Shown in pieces: positions 1 to 7,184 of a stretch of 64,000 bases of DNA. Made by a program: the position numbers and the translations under genes. The DNA lies in contig NZ_JADOUF010000001.1 of assembly GCF_015751905.1 (NCBI RefSeq), positions 2,356,001 through 2,420,000 on the forward strand. The letters are read 5' to 3'. The DNA comes from Longispora fulva (GTDB lineage: Bacteria > Actinomycetota > Actinomycetes > Mycobacteriales > Micromonosporaceae). The number at the start of each line of letters is the position of its first letter. Position 1 is the stretch's first letter. Under the pieces are notes generated by a model. That model had not been told where the DNA came from. It worked only from the letters and a program-made list of their open reading frames with translations, and did not search any database.

Positions 1-315
1 GACCTCGCGGATCACCCGGCTGATGTCCCGGCGCAGCGCCACGCTGACCTCCAGCCGGCCGTCGGGGTAGCCGAGGAACCGCACGTCGCGCACGCCCAGC
101 ACCGCGGCGGCCGCCCGCTGCTCGGCGCGCCGTGCCTCACCGACCCGGTCGCGGGACTCCGCGGACTGGCCGGCGTCGCCGTCGGTGAGGACGCAGTAGG
201 CCACCTCGACGCCGGCGCGCACCCAGCTGGCGACCGTGCCGGCGGCCTGGAAGTCCACGTCGTCGGGGTGCGCCACGACCACGAGGGCGTGGCGCACCTC
301 CCCGTCCGTGAGCAC
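1..315 (-). CDS. PIG-L/LmbE family zinc de-N-acylase (N-terminal fragment)
   Basis: The 105 codons present are the N-terminus; the gene runs off the left edge. PIG-L proteins hydrolyse N-acyl amides of amino sugars and related small molecules with a bound zinc. The AHPDD motif is at residues 15-19. By family precedent His16 and Asp19 bind metal and Asp18 is the base. An Arg/Glu-rich helix ending in AAVLGV and a strand RFLGYPDG follow, as is usual. The GTG start lies one base after the TGA of the methyltransferase gene, so the two genes are co-transcribed and probably coupled. The substrate is unknown; mycothiol-type deacetylases are one branch, but the neighbours suggest a tailoring role in a biosynthetic pathway. 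Confidence 0.85.
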   Translation of the reverse strand, partial: MLTDGEVRHALVVVAHPDDVDFQAAGTVASWVRAGVEVAYCVLTDGDAGQSAESRDRVGEARRAEQRAAAAVLGVRDVRFLGYPDGRLEVSVALRRDISRVIREV

Positions 316-316
316 G

Positions 317-1135
317 TCAGCCCGTCTGGGCCGTGAAGAGGAACGAGCGGGGCGCGTTGGCCAGTTCCCGGGGCGGCGCCGGGTAGGGCCAGCGGCCGTA
401 CGCCGCGCCCTCCTCGCCGGGCTGCTTGAGGTCGGATACGGCCCACCCGGTGCCCTTCAGGAACGGCTCGGGCTCGTCGGTGCCGAACAGCCACGGCGCG
501 CCGTCCTCCTCGAGCGCGCCGAGGAACTGCCGGGCGAACGGGTTGGTCAGCGAGGCCCGGCTGGCCATGTCCGCGACCAGGACGGAGCCGGCGGCCGACA
601 GCCCGCGCAGGGTGCCGAGCAGCCGGGTGACCGCTTCTTCGGGCAGGAAGAAGAACAGGCCCTCCACCACCCACAACGTCGGCGCGGCCTGGTCGAAGCC
701 GGCCGCCACCAGGGCGGGCGTCCATTCGCCGGCCAGGTCCACCGGGACGGGCACCCTTTCGGGGCCCGGGCGGGGGGTGGTGGTGGCGAGCAGGTCGTTC
801 TTGGCGGCGAGCAGGGCCGGGCGGTCCAGTTCGTACACGGTGACCCCGGCCGGCCACGGCAGCCGGCGGACCCGGGTGTCCATCCCTGCGGCGACGAGCA
901 CGACCTGGCGCGGGCCGTCGCCGGCGGTTGCGGCCACGATCGCGTCGTCCATGTACTTGGTCCGCACCGCGATGAACGGCACGATGCCCGAGCCGGAGTA
1001 CCTTTCGAGCAGGGTGAACCCGGTGTCGCCGGCGACGGTGCGCGCGCAGTCGTCGACGAAGAGGGCGTCCGGGCGTTCGGATTCCAGGGCCCGGGCCGCG
1101 GCGGTCCACTGGGCGGTGAGCGAGACGGCTTCCAT
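317..1135 (-). CDS. class I SAM-dependent methyltransferase, Ppm1/leucine carboxyl methyltransferase-like
   Basis: 272 residues. The family transfers methyl from S-adenosylmethionine, often to carboxyl or hydroxyl groups; many actinobacterial paralogues act in secondary metabolism. Visible hallmarks are the R-T-K-Y-M-D-D segment near residue 60, the SAM-binding strand VVLVAAGMDTR followed by an acidic Y-E-L-D strand end, and LWVVEGLFFFLPEEA, the conserved motif of this family. The ATG at 1135 gives the usual N-terminus (MEAVSLTAQW), 10 bp after the MaoC gene, so the gene belongs to the same minus-strand operon. Family assignment is firm, the substrate is unknown. Confidence 0.85.
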   Translation of the reverse strand: MEAVSLTAQWTAAARALESERPDALFVDDCARTVAGDTGFTLLERYSGSGIVPFIAVRTKYMDDAIVAATAGDGPRQVVLVAAGMDTRVRRLPWPAGVTVYELDRPALLAAKNDLLATTTPRPGPERVPVPVDLAGEWTPALVAAGFDQAAPTLWVVEGLFFFLPEEAVTRLLGTLRGLSAAGSVLVADMASRASLTNPFARQFLGALEEDGAPWLFGTDEPEPFLKGTGWAVSDLKQPGEEGAAYGRWPYPAPPRELANAPRSFLFTAQTG

Positions 1136-1145
1136 GATGCTCCGA

Positions 1146-1595
1146 TCAGTCACGACGACGGAAGATGCTGTGCAGGACCATGCTGAACACGACCTCGCCG
1201 GCCGAGTTGACGAACTCGCACCGCGGCTTGACGATGCCCAGCCGCGAGTCACTCAGGGAGGGGAACGAACCGAGCACGGTGAGCCGCGCCGTCAGGGTGT
1301 CGCCGGGCCGGACGGGGCGGACGAATCGCAGTTCATCGACGCCGGGCGATCCTTCACCGGAGCTGTCGGCGAGCACGGTGTCCACGTAGCGCCGCATGAA
1401 CATCGCCGCGGTGTGCCAGCCGCTGGCCACCAGCCCGCCGAACGTGGAGCCGGCCGCCGCGTCGTGGTCGACGTGGAACCGCTGCGGGTCGAACGCGCGG
1501 GCGAAGTCCAACATCTCCGACTCGGTGACCGTTACGGAACCCAGGTCGATCACATCGCCGGGCTTGAAGTCCTCAAAGTACCACAATATATTCAC
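1146..1595 (-). CDS. MaoC-like hotdog-fold dehydratase
   Basis: 149 residues from the GTG at 1595. MaoC/hotdog proteins hydrate or dehydrate enoyl/hydroxyacyl thioesters. The YFEDFKPGDV opening, the hydratase segment around F-D-P-Q-R-F-H-V-D with downstream A-S-G-W-H-T, and the R-P-V-R-P-G-D-T-L strand are all typical. The start is uncertain. GAGGTG lies six bases before a TTG at 1586, which would give M-W-Y-F-E-D-F, the usual N-terminus of this family, whereas the GTG at 1595 is itself part of that Shine-Dalgarno. The gene is divergent from the DinB-like gene with about 35 bp of unusually AT-rich DNA between them, so the promoters are back to back. Confidence 0.85.
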   Translation of the reverse strand: MNILWYFEDFKPGDVIDLGSVTVTESEMLDFARAFDPQRFHVDHDAAAGSTFGGLVASGWHTAAMFMRRYVDTVLADSSGEGSPGVDELRFVRPVRPGDTLTARLTVLGSFPSLSDSRLGIVKPRCEFVNSAGEVVFSMVLHSIFRRRD

Positions 1596-1633
1596 CTCTT
1601 CCTATATCGTCAGGGCTCGTCTAGCCTGTGGCC

Positions 1634-2272
1634 ATGACCGAGCTGACGCCCTCCGAGCGGATTCTGCTGGCCGAGCACCGCACCCTGCTGCCCCTCGTCC
1701 GTGACCTGCCGCGCGCCGCCCTCGACGCGCCGACCGTGTGCTCCGCCTGGTCGGTGCTCGACATCCTGGCCCACTGCGGCGCCGCCCTGAGCTGCATCGC
1801 CCGGGGCGTGGCCTACGACTCCAGCCCGGCCGGCAACGAGACCCAGGTGCTCGAACGCCGCACCTGGACCGTGCCCGCGATTCTCGACGAACTCGAACAC
1901 GGGCTGCTGGAGGCCGGGGCCGCGATCGTCGCGTCCGACGGGGCCTGGGACGGCGCGGCGCTGGGCACCTGGATCCATGGCGGCGACATCCGCGCTGCCC
2001 TCGGCGACGCGGGGGCTTACGCGAGCGAGGGCCTGCACGACGCGGTCACCCTGCTCGGGGCGAGCGCGCGCGTCCGGGACACGCCGCTGGCCCATGTCAC
2101 CCTGCCGGACCGCACTCTGGAGCTGGGCAGTCCGGTGCCGGGCCGGGCGCCCGCGACACTGCGGACGGACGCCCCGACCCTGATCCTGTTGTACTCAGGC
2201 CGACCCGCCGACCCCGGCAGCTACACGCTCACCGGGGCCGAGGCCGCCGAACTCGTCAGCCAGCAGTGGTGA
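1634..2272 (+). CDS. DinB/maleylpyruvate isomerase-fold (TIGR03086-like) protein
   Basis: 213 residues. The four-helix DinB-like fold covers mycothiol-dependent isomerases and transferases of actinobacteria. The N-terminal pattern LxxLVRDLPRAALDAPTVCSAW followed by L-D-I-L-A-H is the usual start, and His-containing segments (A-H-C-G near residue 45, W-I-H-G-G near residue 115) suit the metal-binding histidines of the fold. An upstream GTG at 1628 is an alternative start. It is the only plus-strand gene in this cluster, and its 3' end overlaps the 3' end of the acyl carrier protein gene by 17 bp, convergently. Whether it belongs to the biosynthetic group is unclear. Confidence 0.7.
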   Translation: MTELTPSERILLAEHRTLLPLVRDLPRAALDAPTVCSAWSVLDILAHCGAALSCIARGVAYDSSPAGNETQVLERRTWTVPAILDELEHGLLEAGAAIVASDGAWDGAALGTWIHGGDIRAALGDAGAYASEGLHDAVTLLGASARVRDTPLAHVTLPDRTLELGSPVPGRAPATLRTDAPTLILLYSGRPADPGSYTLTGAEAAELVSQQW

Positions 2273-2495
2273 GGTAGCGCTTCGTGATCCTCTCCAGGGT
2301 GCGGAAGTCGTCGATCTGCAGGCCGTCGAGGCTGATCACCTGGCCGCTGACCTGGCCGATGTAGAACACGAACTCGACGAACGACAGCGAGTCGATCAGC
2401 CGACTGTCGATCAGGTCCACGTCGGGCTCGATGTCGGCGAGCCCCTCGTGCCGCTGGAGGATCCAGGTCTTGACCTGCTCGGTCGCTGAGGTCAC
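2256..2495 (-). CDS. stand-alone acyl/peptidyl carrier protein
   Basis: 79 residues, the normal size of a discrete carrier protein. The phosphopantetheine attachment site is Ser36 in the motif LIDSLSF, followed by the hydrophobic recognition helix VEFVFYIG. The protein should be activated by a phosphopantetheinyl transferase encoded elsewhere and carry a thioester-bound acyl or aminoacyl group. The GTG start at 2495 overlaps the TGA of the upstream ligase gene (GTGA), a translational coupling that ties the two products together. The carrier is most simply read as the acceptor for that ligase; it has no PKS or NRPS module nearby. Confidence 0.9.
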   Translation of the reverse strand: MTSATEQVKTWILQRHEGLADIEPDVDLIDSRLIDSLSFVEFVFYIGQVSGQVISLDGLQIDDFRTLERITKRYLTTAG

Positions 2496-3334
2496 AGCAA
2501 TACCCCTTTCGTGTCCATGTTGGATGAGGCCTTCAGAACGGCGGACTGGGCTTCCTCCCAGTCGCCGAAGCGCTCGAAGAGCGCCGACAACCATCGCTCG
2601 AGGCCGAAGGCCGCGCAACTGGTGAACACCGGGTTGGCCTCCGGCGCGAGGGTGATGGCGCACCGGTCGCCGAAGAAGTTGCGGTGCATGTTGACCGAGG
2701 CGATCGCCATGTCGCCCGCGAGGAACTCGTGCTTGACCGGGGACAGCCGCTGCAACAGAGCCCGGGGGCTCTCGCCGTCGAAGAACGGGTCGGTCGCGAC
2801 GTCCTTGCGCAGCGGCAGGTCGAGGGCGGCGGCGAACGCGGCGACCCTGTCGCTGAACCGCAGCAGGTGCGCCTCGACGAACTCCTGGGAGCCCATCGCG
2901 ACCACCTCGCGCATGTGGAAGCCGAGCAGTCGGCGCAGGTCCACGTAGTGGTCCTCGCGGCGGAAGCACCGGCCGAGCACGGTGACCAGGGTGTCCCCCG
3001 GCAACTGCTGGCCCTCGTAGTGCAGGTACACCCCGAAGCAGGCGGCGGACGGCAGCGCGAGCTGCGCCGGCTCCAGGAAGAAGGTGTCGAACTCCCCGGT
3101 CTCACCGTCAGCCGGCAGGCTCTGCCGCTTGGACATGTCCAGGGAGCTGACGAGCATCGCCTGGTGGGGGAAGTTCTGGTAGAAGTCGAGGCGCGCCAGG
3201 CTCCGGACAGGGAGCAGTGGCGGCATGATCATGGAAACCGCGCCATCCCCGTGGCCCCAACCCTCGAAGATGCCGTCCAGGCATCGCAGAAGGTCGGTGG
3301 CACCCGGACCGAGGGCGGTCAGTCCGTTGTTCAC
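2492..3334 (-). CDS. amino acid:[carrier protein] ligase (atypical seryl-tRNA synthetase homologue)
   Basis: 280 residues. These enzymes share the catalytic core of class II aminoacyl-tRNA synthetases but lack the tRNA-binding arm. They adenylate a small amino acid and transfer it to the phosphopantetheine of a carrier protein. Class II motif 2 is visible as GRCFRRED (near residue 125) and motif 3 as AAFGLERW near the C-terminus. Likely zinc ligands of the atypical SerRS type are a Cys in S-A-A-C-F-G, a Glu in the H-M-R-E-V-V segment and a Cys in F-T-S-C. GGAG stands six bases before the GTG start. The coupled carrier gene downstream supports the assignment. The amino acid used cannot be read from sequence. 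Confidence 0.85.
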   Translation of the reverse strand: MNNGLTALGPGATDLLRCLDGIFEGWGHGDGAVSMIMPPLLPVRSLARLDFYQNFPHQAMLVSSLDMSKRQSLPADGETGEFDTFFLEPAQLALPSAACFGVYLHYEGQQLPGDTLVTVLGRCFRREDHYVDLRRLLGFHMREVVAMGSQEFVEAHLLRFSDRVAAFAAALDLPLRKDVATDPFFDGESPRALLQRLSPVKHEFLAGDMAIASVNMHRNFFGDRCAITLAPEANPVFTSCAAFGLERWLSALFERFGDWEEAQSAVLKASSNMDTKGVLL

Positions 3335-3355
3335 AATCGTCTCCAGGTGAGGAGG

Positions 3356-4255
3356 TCAGACTCCGGCCAGGTCGAGCGTGTCGTCGGCGAAGATGCCGGA
3401 CCTGAGCAGGAACGACAGGGGCTTGCGAATGATCTTGCGCTCCAGGGGGCGGCGGCGCTCGTCGTTGAGCAGCCTGGCCCGGAAGGTCAGCGGGTCGCTG
3501 ATCCCGGCGTCCAGGTAGACCTGCGGGTTGTAGAAGCCGCGGATGCTGAACACGAGGTAGCGCTTGAGATACGTCTCGATCTCGCGCAGCGCCGACTCGT
3601 CGAGCCGGTCGCGCAGTCGGGAGTAGAGCAGCTCCACCAGCTCCCGGCCGAAGGCGATGTGCCGGGACTCGTCCTGGTGGTGGATCCGGTTCACCTGCTG
3701 GATCGTCTCGTGCAAGGTGGGGTCGTCGGACATCCGGAGGTTGTAGAAGTCGACGATCTCCTCGAAGAGCAGGATCCGGGCGAAGACCAGGAAGTTCTCC
3801 ACCTCGGGGTCGGCGTGCGCGATCTGGCCGAGCTTCGGCCCCGAGTAGATCCGGCCGCCGCCGTAGCGTAGGCAGAACTCGGCGAAGAACCACATGTGCT
3901 CGTTCTCTTCGCCGACGAAATGGTGGAAGAATTCGGAGGCCATTGCAAACTCAGGTGAATGAATGCGCTTGATCACCTCCACGAGGAGCTCGCGAATTCC
4001 TTCCACATTCATGCTGTAGAAATTGATGCTCTCCCAGCGCGACAGGCGGTGCAGCGCCTCCGGCCCGATCTCCTCCGCAAGGTCGGTGCCGTGTGTCGAC
4101 AGCAGGTCCGCGCTCATCCAGAGGGTGTCCTCGGGAAGGGTGTCCGGCCAGGTGAACACCCGGTAGGGGTTGTAGTAGTCCTCGACCGCCTTGTGGCTCA
4201 GGCGGTCGAGGATCTCCACGAACCGTTCGGGCACAGTGGCATCAGTTGTGGGCAT
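3356..4255 (-). CDS. AurF-like diiron oxygenase (p-aminobenzoate N-oxygenase family)
   Basis: 299 residues. AurF and CmlI are non-haem diiron enzymes that oxidise amino groups; other family members hydroxylate carbon. Seven candidate iron ligands are present with AurF-like spacing: Glu85, Glu117 and His120 (in GEENEHMWFF), Glu165 or Glu166 (FEEIVDFYN), and His192, Glu196 and His199 (HHQDESRHI). The ATG at 4255 has GGGAG six bases upstream. It is followed after 21 bp by the amino acid:carrier ligase, so I infer that the substrate is an aminoacyl thioester on the carrier protein. That would be a departure from free arylamine substrates, and it is an inference only. Confidence 0.88.
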   Translation of the reverse strand: MPTTDATVPERFVEILDRLSHKAVEDYYNPYRVFTWPDTLPEDTLWMSADLLSTHGTDLAEEIGPEALHRLSRWESINFYSMNVEGIRELLVEVIKRIHSPEFAMASEFFHHFVGEENEHMWFFAEFCLRYGGGRIYSGPKLGQIAHADPEVENFLVFARILLFEEIVDFYNLRMSDDPTLHETIQQVNRIHHQDESRHIAFGRELVELLYSRLRDRLDESALREIETYLKRYLVFSIRGFYNPQVYLDAGISDPLTFRARLLNDERRRPLERKIIRKPLSFLLRSGIFADDTLDLAGV

Positions 4256-4419
4256 GATGCTCCCTTTGACAAAGACGAACAAGAGATCCCCGGCAGCGTG
4301 TCCGCGCACGGGGGCAGAACCCCGTTTTCCCCGCTCTCAAGGAAGAGTCTGCCACGCTCGTCTACAAAGGTGCAAGCATCAGAATATTTAAATGTATAAT
4401 AAGGAAGGCGTACTCGCGG
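4256..4419 (-). promoter_or_regulatory. AT-rich intergenic region upstream of the diiron oxygenase gene
   Basis: 164 bp between the VOC gene and the diiron oxygenase gene. A block at about 4376-4406 is almost free of G and C runs (tatttaaatgtataataagg on the plus strand), extraordinary against the surrounding sequence. It is the likely place for a minus-strand promoter or activator site driving the oxygenase-ligase-carrier operon. I could not assign convincing -35 and -10 hexamers, and no terminator for the VOC gene was recognised. Confidence 0.4.
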
Positions 4420-4845
4420 TCACCGCGCGAACAGGGCGTCCTCGGCGAGGAAAGCCTTGAACTCCAGGGCGTTGCCCGACGGGTCCCGGAAGAACATCGT
4501 CCACTGCTCGGCGGGCTGGCCGGCGAAGCGCAGGTACGGCTCGACCACGAACGCGGTGTCGACCTCGCGTAGCCGGTCGGCCAGCTTGTGGAACTCCGGC
4601 ACGGTCAACAGCAGGCCGAAGTGCGGCACCGGCACGTCGCGGCCGTCCACCACGTTGCGGCTCTCGGCGGACCCGCCGGCGGCGAGGTGGGTGACGAACT
4701 GGTGGCCGTAGAGGTCCCAGTCGACGGAGATGTCGGTCGACCGACCCTCGGACAGACCCAGCACGCCACCGTAGAACGCGCGGGCGGAGTCGAGGTCCTC
4801 CACGGGGACGGCGAGATGGAAGCGGGGGCGGACTGCTTCGGTCAT
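4420..4845 (-). CDS. VOC superfamily (glyoxalase/bleomycin resistance/dioxygenase) protein
   Basis: 141 residues, a two-module beta-alpha-beta-beta-beta protein. Candidate metal ligands are His10 (R-F-H-L-A-V-P), a His in P-H-F-G-L-L and the terminal Glu in A-L-E-F-K-A-F, the usual arrangement for this superfamily. The R-D-P-S-G-N-A-L-E-F-K end is diagnostic. The VOC fold serves isomerases, dioxygenases and drug-sequestering proteins, so the function here is open. It lies upstream of the oxygenase gene in the same direction but separated by 164 bp, so it may be a separate unit. A self-resistance role would fit a biosynthetic cluster but is not shown. Confidence 0.8.
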   Translation of the reverse strand: MTEAVRPRFHLAVPVEDLDSARAFYGGVLGLSEGRSTDISVDWDLYGHQFVTHLAAGGSAESRNVVDGRDVPVPHFGLLLTVPEFHKLADRLREVDTAFVVEPYLRFAGQPAEQWTMFFRDPSGNALEFKAFLAEDALFAR

Positions 4846-4954
4846 GCGAACTCCCTAGCAATTCGACTACCAGGCGGTCTTCCGGACAACGGACACTGTA
4901 CCCGGAGCACTCCCCCCGGACCCCCGTCCATCTGCGGGTCCTGGTGCGGCCCTG

Positions 4955-5437
4955 TCAGGCGCTCCGCCGGCCTCGGAGGTGTCGCGGGCCGGATGATCGG
5001 CGGCGTCGCCCGGGCCAACCCATCCACCAGACGGCCGTCAGCAGCGCCAGACCGGCGACGCCGAGCGGCCAGGCCAGACCACCGGGGGGCGGCAGTTGCA
5101 CCTCGGCGCCGTCCACCAGCACCCGAATCGTGTCGCCGGGCCGAGCTGAGCCTGCCGCAAACGCGATCGTGCCGGATCGTGGTTGGCCACTGTCTGACCA
5201 TGTCACCGCGCAGCGCTCCATCCGCTGGGTGGCACCTCTGGTTCCGACCTGGGTGAACGGCTGGCAATCGCCGACCAGAGCAGCCGCGCGCTGCCAGGGG
5301 TGCAACTGCTTGTGGGACCGCAGATCGAGACCGAAGGCGGTCAGGAGCAACATGCCACAGATGGCGAAGGCGACATAGGCCGTCGCGTCCCAGCGCGGTG
5401 GCCGCGCCGCGCCGGCCACGCGGCGCAAGACGTCCAT
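4955..5437 (-). CDS. small two-helix membrane protein of unknown function (DUF3592-like layout)
   Basis: 160 residues from the ATG at 5437. One membrane helix lies near residues 20-37 (AYVAFAICGMLLLTAFGL) and a second near residues 122-140 (LAWPLGVAGLALLTAVWWMG). Between them is an extracytoplasmic beta-rich stretch with Cys residues (V-G-D-C-Q-P and M-E-R-C-A-V), ending in G-D-T-I-R-V-L-V-D, as in DUF3592-type proteins. An Arg-rich cytoplasmic tail follows. No function is known for this family and the neighbours give no clue. Codon usage is typical of the replicon. Confidence 0.65.
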   Translation of the reverse strand: MDVLRRVAGAARPPRWDATAYVAFAICGMLLLTAFGLDLRSHKQLHPWQRAAALVGDCQPFTQVGTRGATQRMERCAVTWSDSGQPRSGTIAFAAGSARPGDTIRVLVDGAEVQLPPPGGLAWPLGVAGLALLTAVWWMGWPGRRRRSSGPRHLRGRRSA

Positions 5438-5510
5438 GCCGTCAGGATAGAACCGCAGGGCGGCGTGGCCGCCGATCCTGACCAATCGGGTCGGATCGAC
5501 TTACCGGCGG

Positions 5511-5700
5511 ACCCGCCCGCTGCCGCGCCCGGCCGGGGAGCACTTCCGCGTCACCGGGTACAACCCTCCGAACCTGCTCACCGCGGAAGGCGACCGAGGC
5601 CCTTTGACCGGGACCAGCACGTCCCGGTTGACCCCGCTCGACGAGCGCACCACCCGGCTGGTCAACAGCGTGCAGGTCCGGTTCGCGGTCACGGCCACCA
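5511..5700 (+). pseudogene. probable remnant of an SRPBCC (START/polyketide cyclase-like) gene
   Basis: A plus-strand reading frame from about 5535 translates to a stretch resembling the second half of an SRPBCC domain. It contains F-R-V-T-G-Y-N-P-P-N-L-L, then G-P-L-T-G-T-S-T-S-R-L-T-P-L-D and R-T-T-R-L-V-N-S-V-Q-V-R-F, the order F-x-V-T-x-Y-D-P-P ... G-T-x-x-Y-x-L-x-P ... R-L normal for that fold. No start codon, N-terminal helix or proper C-terminal helix is present, and the frame decays after about 5700. I read it as a truncated, non-functional leftover. The resemblance was judged by eye. Confidence 0.4.
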
Positions 5701-5750
5701 GCCCGAGAACTACCGCGCGCCGAACCGGCCTGGAACTGACCGCCGGGTGG

Positions 5751-6169
5751 TCAGCTCAGTCCCAGCGCCTCCTGGATGCCGCGATCCGCGTCGGTCTGGT
5801 GATGGATCATCTTCCAGTCGCCCCCTTCGCGTCGGTAGATGTTCGTGGCCCGGATGTCGGAGTGGACCTTCTTACCCCCGGCCTTGGCGTCCACATGTTC
5901 GGTGCCGAGCGTGTAGGCCAGGCCGTCCACCGCGTGGACGCTCAGGTCGCTCACCTTCACCATGCCGTCGGAGAAGGCCTGAGCGGCTCCGTCCCAGGAG
6001 GCCCGGACCTCCTCCCAGCCCTCCTGGCGACCGCCGAGCGGATGCGTGGTGGACACGTCGTCCGCGTGCGACCAGACCTCCGCCATCGGGCCGCTGTCGC
6101 CTTTCAGTAAGGAGTTCAATGCCGCGTAGACTGATCGGACGCCTGACGGACCTCGTCTTCGGTGGTCAT
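5751..6169 (-). pseudogene. NTF2-fold (SnoaL/DUF4440-like) protein gene interrupted by a one-base frameshift
   Basis: The C-terminal frame encodes a typical NTF2-fold domain: Y-A-A-L-N-S-L-L-K-G-D, H-P-L-G-G-R, G-W-E-E-V-R-A-S-W, then A-T-N-I-Y-R-R-E-G-G-D-W-K-M-I-H-H-Q. No good start exists in that frame. In another frame, behind AAGGG, an ATG at 6169 gives M-T-T-E-D-E-V-R-Q-A-S-D-Q and then hits a stop. Adding one base near 6134 (cagtctac to cagttctac) joins the two as D-Q-F-Y-A-A-L-N, and the total length of 419 bases becomes a whole 140 codons. The gene was therefore intact until recently, or the base is missing from the assembly. Confidence 0.7.
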
Positions 6170-6560
6170 GATCATGTCCCTTCTCTCGACTTCTCCGATA
6201 TCTACCATGCATTAGTCAGAAGCATGACGATCTCAGCGGTTTTGCCGCCTCGGCAGGGCGTGCTTCGCGTCGTTTCTTCTTCTGCGGCCGCCACCACAAT
6301 CGGGCAGCTCCCTCTCTGGGCGGGCGGCGACGAATCGCGTGCGAGTTTGCTCCGCACATCCCCTGACCTTGCAGCGGAGCCGCATTGTGCTCTACCGAAG
6401 GTCCTCACTGACAAGGGCGATCCGGAGTTCGTGAGCAGGTGACGGGCTCAGAGCGTCCTCCCGACACCACTTGACAGATCTTGGACTATCGGGGTCCGGT
6501 CAGGTCGCCGGGGTGGCTGGATGGTCAGGTCACACCAGACGGCCTCGAGGGGACGGCGAC
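6170..6560. other. intergenic region without a recognised gene
   Basis: About 390 bp between the broken NTF2-fold gene and a plus-strand membrane protein gene. Short open frames exist on both strands, but none has a credible ribosome binding site, codon bias or family resemblance. It should hold divergent promoters. I see no convincing hexamers, repeats or RNA structure. Confidence 0.4.
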
Positions 6561-7157
6561 ATGGTCGGCGAGGAACGCCGCAGGACTGGCTGGGCCCGGC
6601 TCGCCGAACTCGGCCCGGCCTGGCTCAGCTCGATCGCGGCCGTGATCGCGGCGCTGGCCGCCGCCGGGTTCTTCGCCGGCCGGCTCACAGCGGACGTGTC
6701 CACGTCGGCGGCGCCCCCACCGACCACATCCCCGGCCGCCGTGGTCACCACCGGACGCGCAGCCGCGATCGACCCGCCCGTCGCGACGCCCAGCACGTCC
6801 GCTGGTGTGGAACTGGCCAGCTACGACGTCAAACTGGTCGACAGATTCGGCTTCGTCGCCGCACTCACCGCCCCCAGCCAGGATCAGCTCCTGGAAACCA
6901 GCGACACGGACGTCAGGCTCAACCTCGGGAACTTCTTCACCCGCAGCCAGAACAAGCTCGTCGCGCTACCCACGCACACATCCCCCAGCTACGCCGCGTG
7001 CAAGGCCTCCCCCGACATCATCAGGGTGGTGCAGAACCCGGCCCCGGGGACAGGGTTCTGCGTGATCATGCAGACCATGGTGATCGGCGTACGGGTGACC
7101 GAGGTGCAGAGCAGTCCGCCCCACGCGGTCGTCCACGCGACCCTCTGGCAGTACTGA
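6561..7157 (+). CDS. membrane-anchored extracytoplasmic protein of unknown function
   Basis: 198 residues. A short cytoplasmic N-terminus is followed by one membrane helix at about residues 18-38 (WLSSIAAVIAALAAAGFFAG). Then comes a Pro/Thr/Ser-rich linker (P-P-P-T-T-S-P-A-A) and a compact C-terminal domain of about 110 residues with two Cys (Y-A-A-C-K and G-F-C-V-I-M) that could form a disulfide outside the cell. GAGGGG stands eight bases before the ATG. I do not recognise the domain. It is convergent with the hydrolase gene downstream and shares a hairpin with it. Confidence 0.65.
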   Translation: MVGEERRRTGWARLAELGPAWLSSIAAVIAALAAAGFFAGRLTADVSTSAAPPPTTSPAAVVTTGRAAAIDPPVATPSTSAGVELASYDVKLVDRFGFVAALTAPSQDQLLETSDTDVRLNLGNFFTRSQNKLVALPTHTSPSYAACKASPDIIRVVQNPAPGTGFCVIMQTMVIGVRVTEVQSSPPHAVVHATLWQY

Positions 7158-7166
7158 CCCGGCCCG

Positions 7167-7184
7167 CAGCTGAGACCTCAGCTG
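7167..7184. terminator. short hairpin between convergent genes
   Basis: Perfect inverted repeat CAGCTGA/TCAGCTG (7-bp stem, 4-base loop) between the plus-strand membrane protein gene and the minus-strand hydrolase gene. It overlaps the hydrolase stop codon. It could act as a weak bidirectional terminator; there is no T-run, as is common in actinobacteria. Confidence 0.4.
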
